From Manduca sexta (lineage: Eukaryota; Arthropoda; Insecta; Lepidoptera; Sphingidae): a DNA stretch of 64,000 bases. Every line of letters begins with the position of its first letter. The first letter of the stretch is position 1. Under the pieces are notes generated by a model. The model was not told the DNA's origin and searched no databases. It saw only the letters and a program-made list of their open reading frames with translations. The translations under genes were made by a program, and so were the position numbers. Positions 12,096-25,402 of this stretch are shown in pieces. Location: positions 9,180,920 to 9,244,919 of the forward strand of contig NC_051129.1 of the NCBI RefSeq assembly GCF_014839805.1. The letters are read 5' to 3'.

Positions 12096-14373
12096 TAATG
12101 TTCCTAAGCTGGTACTGCTTCGTTTACGTGGTATTTACAGTGAAAGAAATATATGCAAATACTTTAATAGCATCCTTTAGAAGATGTTCATTAAGGAAAT
12201 TACTTTCAGAGGGTTCTATTAGCAGAAGACAATAGGTAATGATTGTATTGATTAAATAATAATCATGATGGTTTTAGTTAACAATTAATTCGGTTTATAC
12301 GTAATTTGATTCATACATCTAGAGCACTAGAATGATATAATTTATAAGGGTTTGTAACCTATTATGTTTTGGTTTTAGGACGGATGCTTGAGAACATTGC
12401 GGTAATTTTATTTTGGATATATCACTAAACATTCTCCAAGATTTTATAGTTCAGGTTCAATATATAAAAAAATATTTTAACTACAGCATTAATGTAAAAA
12501 TATTGACTATAATTATGATGACTTTGATAAACCAATTGGCTTGAAGGATTCTTCATGCTTTGATTCCATAATAATCTCGATGGTTATAAATTGTGATATA
12601 ACAGAGACTTTAAAAGGTAAGCTTCAACAGCTCTCATGATTTGACAAATGCAAACCAATTTGATACTATCACAACATAAATTTACTGAAAAAGTAACTTA
12701 TTATCTAAAAGAATTAATAATTCACAAGTTGTGTATACCTAATTCAGACAAAAACTTAACATTTCGGATACAAAAGTCCTTGAAATGCCTGTACAAAAGA
12801 AAGTTGCTAAAGAAAAGAGTTGTAACTAAAATCATGCAGCTGTTGCGGTAATAAATCACCTTAGGGATTTGTGATTGATTACTTTCGCCGCTTGCAGGGT
12901 ATTAGCGTTTCTTATATTGTATGCACGTGATCGCCGGCTGGCTCGATTACCCGTACATAATACTTATATATATTATGACGTTAGAAATTATGTGATGAAA
13001 TTATTTCGAAACGTTTAGTTCAACTTAGGAGTAATTTAAAAAATGTGAAGTATAATTACTCCTTTTTATTTTATTTTTAAATTGGTATTAATGACACGTA
13101 TGTTATTTATGCCATTGTTCAAGGAACGACCATTCGATAAAAATTGTTGATGACATAAAACATTATAAAATCGTGAATTGGATTTGAAATGGTTGAAATA
13201 TTACTTTTCGTTTGCACCGAATGTCAATAACATAACTCTTGGCCCTCGATCGTCGCGTTAAGTGTGACTGCGCCTTTACATTTAATCGCTCGCTATTACT
13301 TGACACTTATAGAATACTATCTTCAGTCACTCCACTTGCAGATAGAACGAATAGTAATCGCAATAATAAAATTCTCAACGCTTCTGTACCAATGTGGACT
13401 TTATGAGCCAAAGCTTTTCGGGCAACTAGGTACGGGCGCACTGACTCATGCATTTTTCACGCTGATGCGCGTCGACTGAAAGTCGCTGGAATTTTCTGAA
13501 TTTAAAAAACAAAGTCATATTCACCACTCACGAAAGAAGATTTTGAGCTCTAAATTCTAATAAGTAGAACTCGGAATTGAGTAAATGAGTGGTATGTGTA
13601 AGATTGTAACCAAATTCGTTTTGCGGGTAACCTACTGTTCTGGCAGGTAGTAATAACGAACATAAATTGGAATTCGTTCAAATTTTAGAACGCAGGTCAG
13701 ATTTAGTTCATAACTCATTTTCAACAATAGTTGCTTGAGTTTAGTTACATTGCAGTAATTATTTGGTTGCTTATATTATCTTCTGCAATGTTTACTATTA
13801 TCGTACAACTTTGCTCGTTAAAGTTATACCGAGTGGAAACGTTAGCGGGAGATTGTTTAATTTTAGAGATAAAACTATTTTAACCGATTCTGACTGAAAG
13901 AGTGTATTACGAAACAATTGGTTATATTATACGTAGTTTTCATCAAAAAATATTTGTTGCTTCGGACGGTATGCATTATTGAATAATTTGATACAAGAGC
14001 TTTCATTGAATTTATTTTGCTATAGAGTGCATTAGATTTTAGATTAATATTGAGAATTAATAGAAATTTTTATGTAGCTAATGTTGGATACCTAAAATGT
14101 TAAACTACAGCGCCATGGAATATTATTAAATAAAGTATTACAATGCTATTAATTTAATAAAAACTCCATAAATTGAAATTAAAAATTAATAAAGTAGAAC
14201 CTAAAAATAGTCGCAATGTCTTACTTATAGGTTTTCAAGAGCAAATTCGTCGAAATATTAGGTACCCAGGCCCAAACCAATGTTAAGATAAATAATAAAG
14301 AACAAAATAACACAATTGAGGAAAAATTGAAATAGTTAATGTGCTAATTTCGTTTATACAGCATCGAAATCGG
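12096..14373. other. No gene seen
   Basis: The sequence is AT-rich. Short frames at 12648-12851 and 13264-13479 lack domains and splice context. Confidence 0.45.
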
Positions 14374-14500
14374 TTAGGCTCGCCCCCTATGACATCATAG
14401 GGAACACATTGGCGAAAAGTGGGAGCTCTGGTTGTACTTCTGCATACCCCTAGGATATTTATCCTTGCGTGATGTGTGCGTGCGTGCGTGTGTGTGTGAA
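14374..14500 (+). repeat. SINE 3' half ('ctcgccccctatgacatcat') with GT/GC-rich tail
   Basis: It matches the body of the SINE at 26141-26378: 'gacatcat', 'ggcgaaaagtggg', 'ctctgcatacccc' and 'gcgtgatgtgtg', ending in a (GTGC/GT) repeat. The tRNA-like head is missing. Confidence 0.8.
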
Positions 14501-14819
14501 AATGGCCACATCTCTGAACAACTGTAACTGCGACCCCAATAGACTCGCGTGGTTGTACCAGGCCCTAACCATTTCATTTGTCACAACCTTAGTAACATAA
14601 AGTGTGTATACCTCTCAGTTGGAAATACGCATTGCGGACTATAAGGACTCGCGAAAATTTCCTCTCCTTCCCTCTTCCACTCATCCTAGTAAGTTCACGT
14701 CCTTCTCCATTCCTCACCGGGCCCATGCAGTTGCTAAGCCGGGGGATTTCAATATCCCGTTCACTGGTTTCTCCGACTGCAGACTGCAGTAGACTGCAGG
14801 GATGTCTACTCTAAAAAAA

Positions 14820-14885
14820 AACTATTAGTGATAAGACGCCCGTGCCCAGCAATGAGATATTATATAATCCAAGACTGGTATTATA
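14820..14885 (+). repeat. SINE tail fragment
   Basis: 'gcccgtgcccagcaatgaga' followed by 'tattatataatccaagactg' matches the 3' end of the 3682-4015 SINE family. Confidence 0.65.
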
Positions 14886-17774
14886 ACGAAATCTAAAATA
14901 ATTTCCCCGAAATTGTTTTCCAATCAAAATGTTAGTCTAATCTCAAACGAATACGAACAAATCAAGTTAAGTTAATAAAATAAATATATTTCCCGTAATA
15001 ACCTGATATTGAAGCCGGCTTCTGAGAATTGGAACATCTTATTTTCACATTGACATTATATTAGCAACTTATAAATTTCATTAATGAGGTTTATGGTGCC
15101 CATTTTATCGTTTCTAATGTAATGTCAAAGAATGGGATTCATCTCTTATTAGATAGTCTTTCCTATGGGAGGTTCCATGTTGGTTGGTACCGAAGCGGTC
15201 TCTTTCTAATGGTAAGCACCAGTTTGTACGCACTTTTATGTTCTAGTTTGAATGGCACTGTAGAAAATGTAACTACTGGATATTGTGAGAATTATGATCT
15301 AACGCCACGCAATTCTTTGTAATTTGTAGTATTCGTAAGTTAATGATGCTGTCTAGTGTCTATGGGCTGTTTTTGCACTTTAACATGAGGTCGTCATTCG
15401 TTATGAGGCAAATCAAATTGTATTGTAAGAGAGTAGTATATTCGAGGCGATCAATTCCGTCAATAGACAGAACTTATAATTGTGCCATTTACAACCTGAA
15501 TTAGACGAATCAAATTGTTATCAACATCATCATGTCTTCACTAGCCACAGGAAATCCACTGTTGAAAATAACCTTCGCCGAAAAATTTCTAGACCGACTT
15601 CTCATAAAGCTCAAAAAATAACTAATTGATTTTATTTTAACTCAGGTATGTGTCCGAAACTATGCAAGGAGATTCACAGTTGTGCCAAAAGATTAATGAA
15701 TGCGCACGGCTCACAAGATGTATTGCTTACAGTCACGCGAGATGGTTCCAAGTATTTTATTCTTAGATATCTGTGTTTTCGAAATAATTATGTAGCTAGT
15801 TCTGACTCAATTTAAATCGTAATGTCGTACTTTCTTGAAACAAAGAGTGATATTATTGGATTTGTAAATATTGTAGACGAAGTGGATTAGGTGGAAGTTT
15901 TTCGTACGCCCATATTACTACGAAGACTATTTACAAAAACATTTTTTTATTTACTTAGGGTACTACTTCTAAGTTGATAATTTGTTAGTCTGTTCTTAGT
16001 TTAAAAAGAAACGATATATCTTAATGGGTCAGACATATACAACATTTAACAGCCAAATATCATTACATCTAAAACCGCAATCAAATCCAAGACTACGGAA
16101 GTTTTCACATTATTCCTTAGTTATCAAGCTAGAATTAGAGTGTAATTTTCGTCTTATTAAAGAAATTAGCATATTTTGATGTTGTAAATAAATTCAGGGT
16201 TTATTTTCGTTGGGATTGAAACGACAGCCTTTCAAATAACTTGATCATTAGGTTGATTGCGGGCAATTTTCGCCATTAACAAAGTTTGTAATTGTACAGA
16301 AACTGGTTAATTTTATGGAGGTGCTGTATCTATAAGGCAAGTTTGCTATGACCCGTTTTAAGGTATTTAAGGAAGCAATGGGCCCTTGTTGTCACGAGAT
16401 TGAATGTCTATAGGCAATTGTGAATCTCATTAGACGAAGCGCTTTGTCCGCTTTATTTCGATTATTTGAAGACATTCGCAGCAGAGATCTTTTTGTTAGT
16501 ATCACTATACACTTTGCTATTATTTTACAGCACATTGGTGGAGAATGGAGTTTTCAATTATGATACAGACGTCCTCTTATGTTTTCTATGGGAAGTGAGA
16601 TTTGGGAAGCTAAAACGTCCTTTCCTTATCCCTGTTTTTTTTTTGCATTAAAGCAAGTGACTTATAATTCTTTTGGTAATACGAGTATTTATATAATCAC
16701 TTTATATCAGGTGGCAGATTTGTTCTTATGCTGACCGACGGTACAAAAAATGCTGTCATCTCTCAGTGACCATACAATCCACGGTAGCGTTAATGAGAAT
16801 TGACGCCTCTAAAAATAACTTCGTGCAGTCAAATATCAAGATTGTGGGCATACAATGTCTAACCATTAGCTATTTTAGTTTCAGAATATTCTCACCATTT
16901 TATAGAGTTTCTAACTTTAATAATTGACGATGCTATTTGGCATTAATCGAGGTCCACCGCGTTACATGCTCTATTACTCTCCAAACAAAAATATTGTCAC
17001 CAGCAAACTATATTGTCACCCTTCTCCGAAATCTAAACCGTTTTGTATATACGAATAAGTACTCTACTCGCTTGCATCACTGCGCTATGTTGCTCTAAAA
17101 TTTGTTTTTGTACTCCATTTCTTAATAAATAAATGTAGATTTGATAAAATATATTTTTTATCAGCTTCGTCCAACGCCTAATGTTTCTTATTAATCTTAG
17201 TCGTTAGGTGTACGTTATTTTGTTATTTATCGGGTGGTCCTGCGTTATTGCCACCTTCATTAATCTCTTGGATTCTTCAAGGAAATCCCGCAAAAAGCAT
17301 TGTTACCCTTAATGATAAATGTTGGGTAACATCTGCTGTCCTTTTCCCTCGTACGTTTTTGTCTCATTCACATCAGCGTTTTTAAACCAGGTGTAATTTA
17401 TCTATGAATTGTTGGGGACATTTTTATCTTTTTCGTTCTGAAGGTGAGTTTCTGTTCGGAAAGGTTTTATAAAGGTTTATTCGTTGTTGAAAAGTTCTTG
17501 AGATAAAAATTCATCCTCGCAGCTGTGAAAACAATCTATATCTTTTTCAGTGAAAGATGTTCAGGGTTTAATGGTTACCGGGATCAAATACGAAAAGAAC
17601 AACTTTGTATGTTTAAGTTTATTAAAAGCTACCTTTTTAATAACGTAACTCAAGCATAAATTTACACGAAATAATAAAAAAATACAATTTATCAATTTAT
17701 TTATATATCGGGCTAAAAAAGCTGAATTTTAATGTTGATAAAGTTGACTTTTGCGCAACTATTTTATTATAGTA
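14886..17774. other. Mostly featureless stretch
   Basis: No coding segment is seen apart from the RTE-like end at 15522-15602. Short open frames (15122-15322, 16466-16651) have no domain or splice context. Confidence 0.45.
15522..15602 (-). mobile_element. RTE-like LINE 3' end fragment
   Basis: 'catcatcatg...agccacaggaaatccactgt' is the reverse complement of the 'cagcagtggactt...gtggctgatgatgatg' terminus seen at 44170-44245. It is diverged and only the 3' end remains. Confidence 0.6.
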
Positions 17775-18071
17775 CTAGCTTCCGCCCGCAGCTACGCCCG
17801 CGTGGATTTCGGACTTCAAAAATGGAGGAGGTGCTCAATTTGTCGGGATGTTTTTTTAATGTATGGTGGTATGCAGGTGGTCCGATTGTCCGGTCAGGAT
17901 CTGATGATGGGATCCCGGTGAAATCGAAGGAAGCATATAGCATGATTCAGCATTCACGCGTGATGGCTTATTATTAGCGTATTTCATGTATAACTTTGGT
18001 GTTTCTATACCGATTTCTATGATTCTTTTTTATGGAATATTTAATAATGTTAACTTTTTTAATTAGGGATG
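17775..18071 (+). repeat. 'Cgcccgcagctacgcccgcg' interspersed repeat, left part
   Basis: 'ctagcttccgcccgcagcta' followed by 'cgcccgcgtggatttcgga' is the start of a repeat widespread in Lepidoptera. 'ctgatgatgggatcccggtg' also belongs to such repeats. It is cut at 18072 by the hAT-like insertion; repeat material of the same general type resumes at 19070. Confidence 0.75.
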
Positions 18072-18218
18072 ACTGAGAGCAGCCCCGGATCTTGAATTTT
18101 TTGATGGCGGGGCAAAATCTGGATAATGCCGCCCCTAACCACCTATATTTTTACTTTTGTCATCATCATCATCATTTCGCGCTCCGCGGGAAATAATTTA
18201 TGTGTGTTATATGCTGGT

Positions 18219-18946
18219 CTAGCTTTTGCCCGCGGCTCCGCCCGCGTTATAAAGTTTTTCAGGCTAAAGTTTTCTGTTATAAAAATAGTAGTTTCCCGAG
18301 AGCCTATGTTCTTCCCAGGGTCTCAAACTGTCTCCATACCAAATTTTATCCTAATACGTTGGGTAGTTTTTGAGTTTAACACGTTCAGGCAGACATATTC
18401 AGCGGGGGACTTTGTTTTATAATAATTTTTTGTATAACTTTTTAAGAGGAACAATCCCGTCATACATCATTGTTGCATAACTTTAACTTTAACTTTAGAA
18501 GCTCTCAAAAATAATATATTTTCCCCGTTTTTGCAACATGTTGAAACTGTTACTGCTCTGCTCCTATTGGTCATAGCGTGATGATATATAACCTATAGCA
18601 CTTAACGAATGAAGGGCTATCCAACACAAAAATAATTTTTCAGTTCGAACCGGTAGTTCCTGAAATTATCCATTACTGCTCCGCTCCTATTGGGTATAGC
18701 GTGATGATATATAACCTATAACACTTCACGAACAAAGGGCTATCCAACACAAAAATATTTTTTCAGTTCGAACCGGCAGTTCCTGAGATTAGCCATTACT
18801 ATTTGATGATAATATATAGCCTATAGCACTCCACAAACAAAGGGCTATCCAACACAGAAAGAATTTTTCAGTTTGAACCAGTAGTTCCTGAGATTAGAGC
18901 GTTCAAACAAACAAACTCTTCAGCTTTATATAATAGTATAGAGTAT
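18219..18946 (+). repeat. Nested 'gcccgcggctccgcccgcg' repeat inside the hAT-like element
   Basis: It starts 'ctagcttttgcccgcggctc', contains 'taccaaattttatcctaat', and ends with three tandem units of 123 bp. Related sequences in the window include 20455-20730, 36525-36790, 45689-46153 and 55822-56040. Confidence 0.8.
18551..18899 (+). repeat. Three tandem 123-bp units
   Basis: Units begin at 18551, 18674 and 18797 (the last shortened). Each carries 'agggctatccaacacaaaaa'-like and 'ttcagttcgaacc' blocks and ends 'agttcctgagatta'. A related single unit appears at about 19320-19440. Confidence 0.9.
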
Positions 18947-19069
18947 AGATGTCGCAGTAGTCAAAGTTGCGTTAATGATGAGATGTGTATTCGTCTGCCA
19001 AGTTTGATTTTCCCGCCCTCTAAATTCGCCGCCCAGGGCACGGGCCCTGGCCTTGGGGCTGACTGAGAG

Positions 19070-19592
19070 TGTTATAAACGTAAGAGTAGACAAATATAAT
19101 GAGAAAGCTTCGAACTGCTATGCTATCGGGAGCTACACGTGCCATTGTGAGTCAACCATAAAAGATAGACATATGCTGTCGTGGGATATTTTTTATATAA
19201 TTTTAAGGCGAACATTTCCGTCATACATGATTTCTGTGTAGCTTTAACCATTAAGGTTGCACACGCGGCGGAAGCTTAAAAAATGGAGTAACTTCTCCCG
19301 TTTTCCCAACATTTCCCTTCACTGCTCTGCTCCTATTAATTGTAGCGTGATGAAAAGTATACTATAACCAGCACAGGAGTATGACAAATAAATGTACCAA
19401 GTTTCGTTAAAATCCGTCGAGTAGTTTTTGTTTCTATAACGGTTATACAGACAGACAGACAGACAGACAAAAATTTTACTAATTGCATTTTTGGCATCAG
19501 TATCGATCTCTAATCACCCCCTGATAGTTATTTTGGAAATATATTTCATGTACAGAATTGACCTCTCTACAGATTTATTATAAGTATAAATA
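19070..19592 (+). repeat. Interspersed repeat tail with (CAGA)n
   Basis: 'ccaagtttcgttaaaatccg' then 'tcgagtagtttttgt' leads into an (AGAC)n run at about 19448-19470. The tail ends near 'agatttattataagtataaa'. Middle blocks ('atatgctgtcgtggg', 'ccgtcatacatgat') recur at 18423-18550 and in 45689-46153. Confidence 0.75.
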
Positions 19593-20454
19593 GATTATAA
19601 TTTGGTTGGTCACGAGATACAATATCTGTTTTCCACAACAAAGTCCACCTTCGTACAATTTACAGTTTTCATAATATAATATCGATAGAATCAGTTATAA
19701 ACCAAATATTCACCCTTCAACCGTCGCCAATATTATCGCATCCTATCTTACCAACGCTGGATTTGTCAGAACATGCCACTATGACGGGTACTATGTGTGC
19801 AGTGTCCAATACCCAATCAAATACTAACATATTGAGTACTCATCTAGTCTGACCCTAGTCCATACTAGGACCCGAACGTTACATGTAAATGTACATCGAA
19901 GATACCTTACATAGTTCACCAAGAGTACCAAAATAGAACTTAATTTACCTGGATTTCCACTGCGGACTAAATCCACTAACTAACAAAAAGACAATTAACG
20001 ATCGCAAAGTTTCCGATCGCTCATTTTATCTCTCCACAGACCATCGTAGTTTTTCATAGGGAATCTTTAGTACACGTCGTTTTCCGCCCGGTTCCCTAAT
20101 TACACACTTACGTTAGGATTGCGATTCGCGATCTCTCGAACAATGTCCCCATTAAGTTAATCGGTGGCCGTTTCCTTCTACCTATACATATAGATTCGTT
20201 TTGTTCGCAATGAACATAGTGTGGATTTGCATTTAGTTAAAATTGTGTTTTTTTTTTGTTCTGAGTAACATTTGAATTTTTCAGCTGCTTTATAGTATAA
20301 ACCATAAATGCAACTTTAGATCAGAAAAAATTGAAACAAATATGTTTTCTGAGATTCGGATAAAGATTTGTAATAACGAACAGTTGCTGCCTGCCGGACT
20401 ACGTAGTATAATTGGTATATTTTTTTTCATGGAAGTTAGTATACTTTTTTACTA

Positions 20455-20730
20455 CATAGTTATTGTTCGCGGCTTCGCCCGCGTGTAATGCCTTTCCCGC
20501 TACAAAGGTCCCTAATACTGTAGTGACTCCTAGCACCTGTACAACGCCCAGGGTTATCTATTTAAAATTCTGTTTAATAGAATCTATTATTCCCACGGAA
20601 TCGAATTCCCGGAATATAAAGCCTATGTGTTAATTCAGGACATATATCCGTGTGACAAATTTCATCAAAATCCGGTTAACTGTTTTTTCGTTTACTTCTT
20701 ACAGTCATCCAAACTTCCAAACATATTCAA
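20455..20730 (+). repeat. 'gcggcttcgcccgcgt' interspersed repeat
   Basis: 'gttcgcggcttcgcccgcgt' is followed by 'taaagcctatgtgttaattc', 'caaatttcatcaaaatccgg' and a degenerate 'catccaaacttccaaacata' tail. The open frame at 20652-20918 starts in this tail and is not a gene. Confidence 0.8.
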
Positions 20731-23700
20731 AAATTTTCTCATTACCAATATTAGCTAGATTACTTGATTATAAAGAAGATTCAACATTTCCACGACAAAA
20801 AATTACCAAAACCACATGTCTACCAAACAAGATTCGCAATGTTGTTGACATAATACAATTAGTTGTTAAAAAAAGAACTGGGGAAAAGTTGATGAAGCTC
20901 AAACAGAAAGAAATTTAATTCCATTACGCTCGAGAGATTCTCCCTGAACGTGAATAATAATTAAATCTTTAAGCCTACTTAATGGCTCTGAAATTCAGAC
21001 AATTAGATTAATGGCAGGAGGATTTTTGTTAAAAAATGCTTATTGTAACTCGAAGCGAGTCTGTTTCTTGTTTATTTTTATTTAAAAGAGAGTTTAAAAT
21101 ATCACGTGTTGGCTCAATAACTGTAATTTTTTTTATTGAAAATTCAACTGTAGTATCAGTTTAGGCCTCCCGCGCGCTAGGCGTCTATGGTAGCTGGGAG
21201 CAGGTTTAAAAGCGCGAGATTAGACGGTTACATTTATCATGGACGCTGTGGTGACTTTGTTAGCAAAGTATGTTATTGATTATGCCTACTGTTTCTAACC
21301 CCCTAACCTGCATACTTGTTGCTTTATTATACATTTTTTTATTTATTATTTTAAACCGAACTAACTTTTATAGAGCCTTAATCTCATTACATCTTGACTT
21401 CAAGTTCAACTATGTTCGCTTACGATATAATAAAAATATGAATCGGTCAGAATATGGTCGCTACTGCGTAATATGCGTATAAGTTCATTAATTGTGGGGC
21501 ATAGTAAAAGTACTAATTGATCGTTGCGTTTAGTGTATAAGGGACCTTATCTGCAACAATCTTATCTTTCTACGTCAAAAATTGAGATTTTCCGTTCTTC
21601 TGAAAACAACTATATCTAAAAATCCATCAAATTATAACACCAATTTCGAAGTTAATGTCGGCAGACTAGTAAATTCTGAAAAATTCAACCAAAATATTTA
21701 AAAAATCGAGGAAAAGTTTGATGAAATGCTACTTCTAGTGTAAAATTAATCCACGGTTCTCACACCTGAGGTGTTCAAAGAAAAATCGATTCTATATTAA
21801 AAACGCAAGTGCCATCAACAACTTTCCCCATTGAAGTAATTTGACTGAATCCTTGGATAAATTTGCTCAGTTCTATTAAAAAACTTTTTTTTGGTAACTC
21901 GGGTAATTGGTACTTTAGAAATGTTTGCGCCTGGAACAGATGCTTTAATTTAAAATTAAAACTTTCCCTTACGTATAAATTTTAATTGGATATTCAGGCA
22001 TTTTTCAAACGTGCAACCTTAAACGTTTTGTAAATTAATCGTTTTAATCTACAATGAAATTAATAAAATTATGTTACGTAATTGAAACCTTACTTTAATG
22101 TTTTTATGGAAATTATTCCATAGAATTATAATAGACATGGATTTTAAGTATTTAAAACGATCGTTTTTAATAATTCATATTATCTATCTTAAATAAAATA
22201 GCTTTACATTTTACTTGTAAAAATTCTGAATAAAAAGGCTAATAAATTCAGTTTTTCTGATACAATTTAATTATTCAAACAAAGAAATTTCCATTGAGAT
22301 TGGTTATTTTTCATTACCTAAATTAAAATATTTAACACTTAAGCTATTGAACATAACGTACCTTAAACCTTAACTCATAAGAAGTAAGCAGAGGTGTATG
22401 TTGTAGGGACTCGTATAAATCTGGATTAGCCCCTACAGGAATAGTAAATATAGCCTCAAACGATCCATAGCCTATACACCCCACCCAAGACCAATCAGTC
22501 ATCAGAATCAAAATCCTCTCGATACCACCTTTTAATACCGCGCCAACGAAAATGTCAACTTTGCGGTGGATCAGTTTAAGGTGAAAAATAAGATAATTTT
22601 ATGCTATTAGAGCATTCTTAATGACCATTATGTGTAGTCCAAAACTGCTTCTTCTTTAGAGAAACAATATGCATTAAAACGACGATTAGTTCAAATTGAA
22701 TATCGCAATCGTTATTGTTGTTATCTATTTAAAACTACAAATACTTCATAACATCAATGTGTTCTTAATTAAAAGTTGTTACCATTTATGGTTAGCATTG
22801 TGTGTGGCTTGCTAATCTCATTTGTAAAAAAGAAGGTGACAAGAAATTTAATTGAGAAAACTAATTCAAGTAAACACTAGAATGTTAAGACCGTAGCTGA
22901 TACAAGTGCAATCTATTTCAACATCCCAAAGACAATTGAACCAAACGGTCCAATTAAATGTGTTCGTACTATGCTTTAAATAGATTGTGACAATTGCAAA
23001 TTGTTAGCACTGCATTTTACAGATTAACGTCTCTATTGCTTTGGAATAAACAGTTGAATTGTTAGAGGTGGATCATTAAAAAGGAGAAATAAAATTTAAC
23101 TTTATGTTTGGAACGTCAAAAAGAATAGCACCAAAACATATTTGTTTTTTTTTTCTTTTTATTTTAGAAAAGTTCTGCAACGACTCGACAGATTTTGTTG
23201 GCGCTTTTGAGCTATTACATGCTGGTAAAATGCATGGTTCCTGTAGGATTTAAACTGGGAAAACACATTAATGTGGCCGAAGTTTGAGCAGAATCTAATG
23301 TAATAAACAGCTTAGAACTTTTTCCCGAAGTGGTAGATAGAGGCAATACTACCACTGTTCAGAAAATTATTTCCAAATATTAATTTATACCATTTTATGT
23401 TTTTATTTTTAATTAGAACGCCCAGAAATATGGTGTAATGAACGCTGACCTAAAACAAAAATGAAATACCAATTCTGACTGCAGTCGCGTCAAATTAATG
23501 AACACCTAGATTAAATATAGAATTACTAACGTAAAACCTTTGATCAAGAATATTAGAAGCTTTTGACCAAACCGCAAGCCGGTCTTGTATCACACGTATC
23601 TTATATTAAGTCACCTTACGCAAATATTCGAGCGGCAAATATTCCAAAATCCACCTAAGTATGGGGCTTATTAATTCTGAGGAATGTAGAGGTCCGTACT

Positions 23701-23954
23701 TTGAGGGGACAGGTAAGGATCCAACAGTACAAAGGGTCCTTTATATGGAGTTTCGTCTTGTTAGCATAATAATTTTGTCAGTTATAATTTCAGCTGTAGT
23801 TATAACAGAAATTATTTACGTGCGCTTCTGCAAAACTCACTTACCATTTTAAATACGAATGTGCATAGTGAATACAAGATTAAAAAAAAAGTACTAAATA
23901 TATACTCCGTATAAAATACAATATACTATGAAGGCAAGCTTTAGCGGTAATATG
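20731..23954. other. Low-information AT-rich stretch
   Basis: No coding segment, RNA gene or clear repeat is recognised. A GC-richer patch lies at about 21165-21235 ('cccgcgcgctaggcg'). The frame at 23661-23852 encodes a hydrophobic tail but lacks any supporting context. Confidence 0.45.
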
Positions 23955-24100
23955 TCCAAAAACTATTTTTCAGAATTTCTTGCGATTTTTTTATATTATG
24001 ATATTCCCCCAATTTTTCGAAGACTGCAGCCTTCATAGCCACGGGGTGGACTATGAAGGCGGGATAATAATATTATGTTGTTCATCATTAAGAAAAGGAA
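23955..24100 (+). repeat. Foldback-family arm, internally duplicated
   Basis: 'tttttcgaagactgcagcct' and 'tcatagccacggggtggact' match the palindrome arm. 'gactatgaaggcggg' follows in inverse of the preceding 'gcagccttcatag', making a small local inversion. Confidence 0.65.
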
Positions 24101-24982
24101 ATATTAAAGAGAATGTGGGGTCTCTGCTTGATTTTTAATGATATATGTACCTACTTCAAATATATACGCCTATGTTGAAACAAATATTGAAATGGGTAAC
24201 ATTGACAGTGACCCAATTTTGTAAATACTACACTGCGCATGCGTCCCAATGTTAAATAAATTTTAACTGCCAATCAAACGAATTTCATTAAAATTATTTA
24301 TCATACGGTATTAATACATGCAAATTCATTTAGTCAATATGGGTAGTTTTTGCTTGTTTCATACTACTATTCGTCATGACAAAGGATATCAGACTATGGA
24401 ATTTAATAAAGCTAGAATATGCCGTTGATCGACATATTAATATTTGATCTAAATAATATTTCACGCTATATTAATCCCGAGGTCCCGCTGCGAGGGAAGG
24501 CTTTCCAGAAAATAAAGTTACATATTATGATATGCATTTTTCTAAGATGAAAAGTAGATTTCGATATGGCTGGCTCACTATTACAAAGTCCTGCTATAAT
24601 TGGTACTTATGTTAGAGATTATAGACTTTCAAATTTAGAACAATAAATTACAGTTCGCCTTATTTATCTTTCAGGCTTATCGGATTTTTTTACTAACAAA
24701 CATAAAATTGTGTCATATATACATAATTTAATTTGGTCAAACCATATAACACACTAGAACTTTGCCAGAGATATTTCAATCTAGGACTTGGCCTATTTAT
24801 CGAATTTCATCTAAATCACGTTAATGATTACAGCATTTGCTTTTAACTATTAAACATTTCTGTGTTAAAGAAATATCGTCAATTTGGTCCTGCAATAAAT
24901 CCTTTCATATAGCATCATTTCACTAAAACTAATAATGACTATTATCGCTATGATTTACAAAATTTACCATCAAATAATAAAA

Positions 24983-25402
24983 TTATACAGGGTCATTTTG
25001 ACATTGCGTTACTAAATGAAACCACATACTCGTTTTGACCTTTGCTGACATTGTGCCAAAAATCATGCATTAATAACTAATATTTTCACGAAAAATTCTG
25101 GTTTTAGTTTTCCGATTTTTTTACATTTACTAAATTACTACGAATATGGCGTGTGCGTAGGTGTATTTCTGACTAAAAGTATAATGTTGCCACTGTAACG
25201 AATTCCCTTAGAAGTAGTAGTAGTGGCTTTAGGGCGCGTAAAATTAAAATGACTTTTTATTAATATTTATTTTGTTCGAAACTTACCCTTTTTTATTTTA
25301 CATCTACAGCTTAAATAATTTACTGGAAAGTGTTATTTCCAAGTAGACAAGTATGTATATGGTTTCATTTTATAACGCGATGTCAAAATGACCCTGTATA
25401 AT
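24983..25402. mobile_element. MITE-like element with 'ttatacagggtcattttgac' termini
   Basis: The start 'ttatacagggtcattttgac', continuing 'attgcgttactaaatgaaac', is mirrored at the end, whose reverse complement reads 'attatacagggtcattttga' and then 'catcgcgttataaaatgaaa'. The inverted termini are about 45 bp and the element about 420 bp. No open frame. A left-end copy lies at 51370-51556. The superfamily is not determined. Confidence 0.88.

Larger units (their letters stand above)
18080..19061. mobile_element. hAT-like non-autonomous element with 8-bp target duplication
   Basis: The ends CAGCCCC and GGGGCTG are inverted. They are flanked by the identical 8-mer 'actgagag' at 18072-18079 and 19062-19069. 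An 8-bp target duplication and CAG ends are typical of hAT transposons. The inner termini are also similar in inverse ('ggcggggcaaaatc' against 'gattttcccgccctc'). No transposase is visible. About 730 bp of the interior is a separate nested repeat. Confidence 0.85.
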
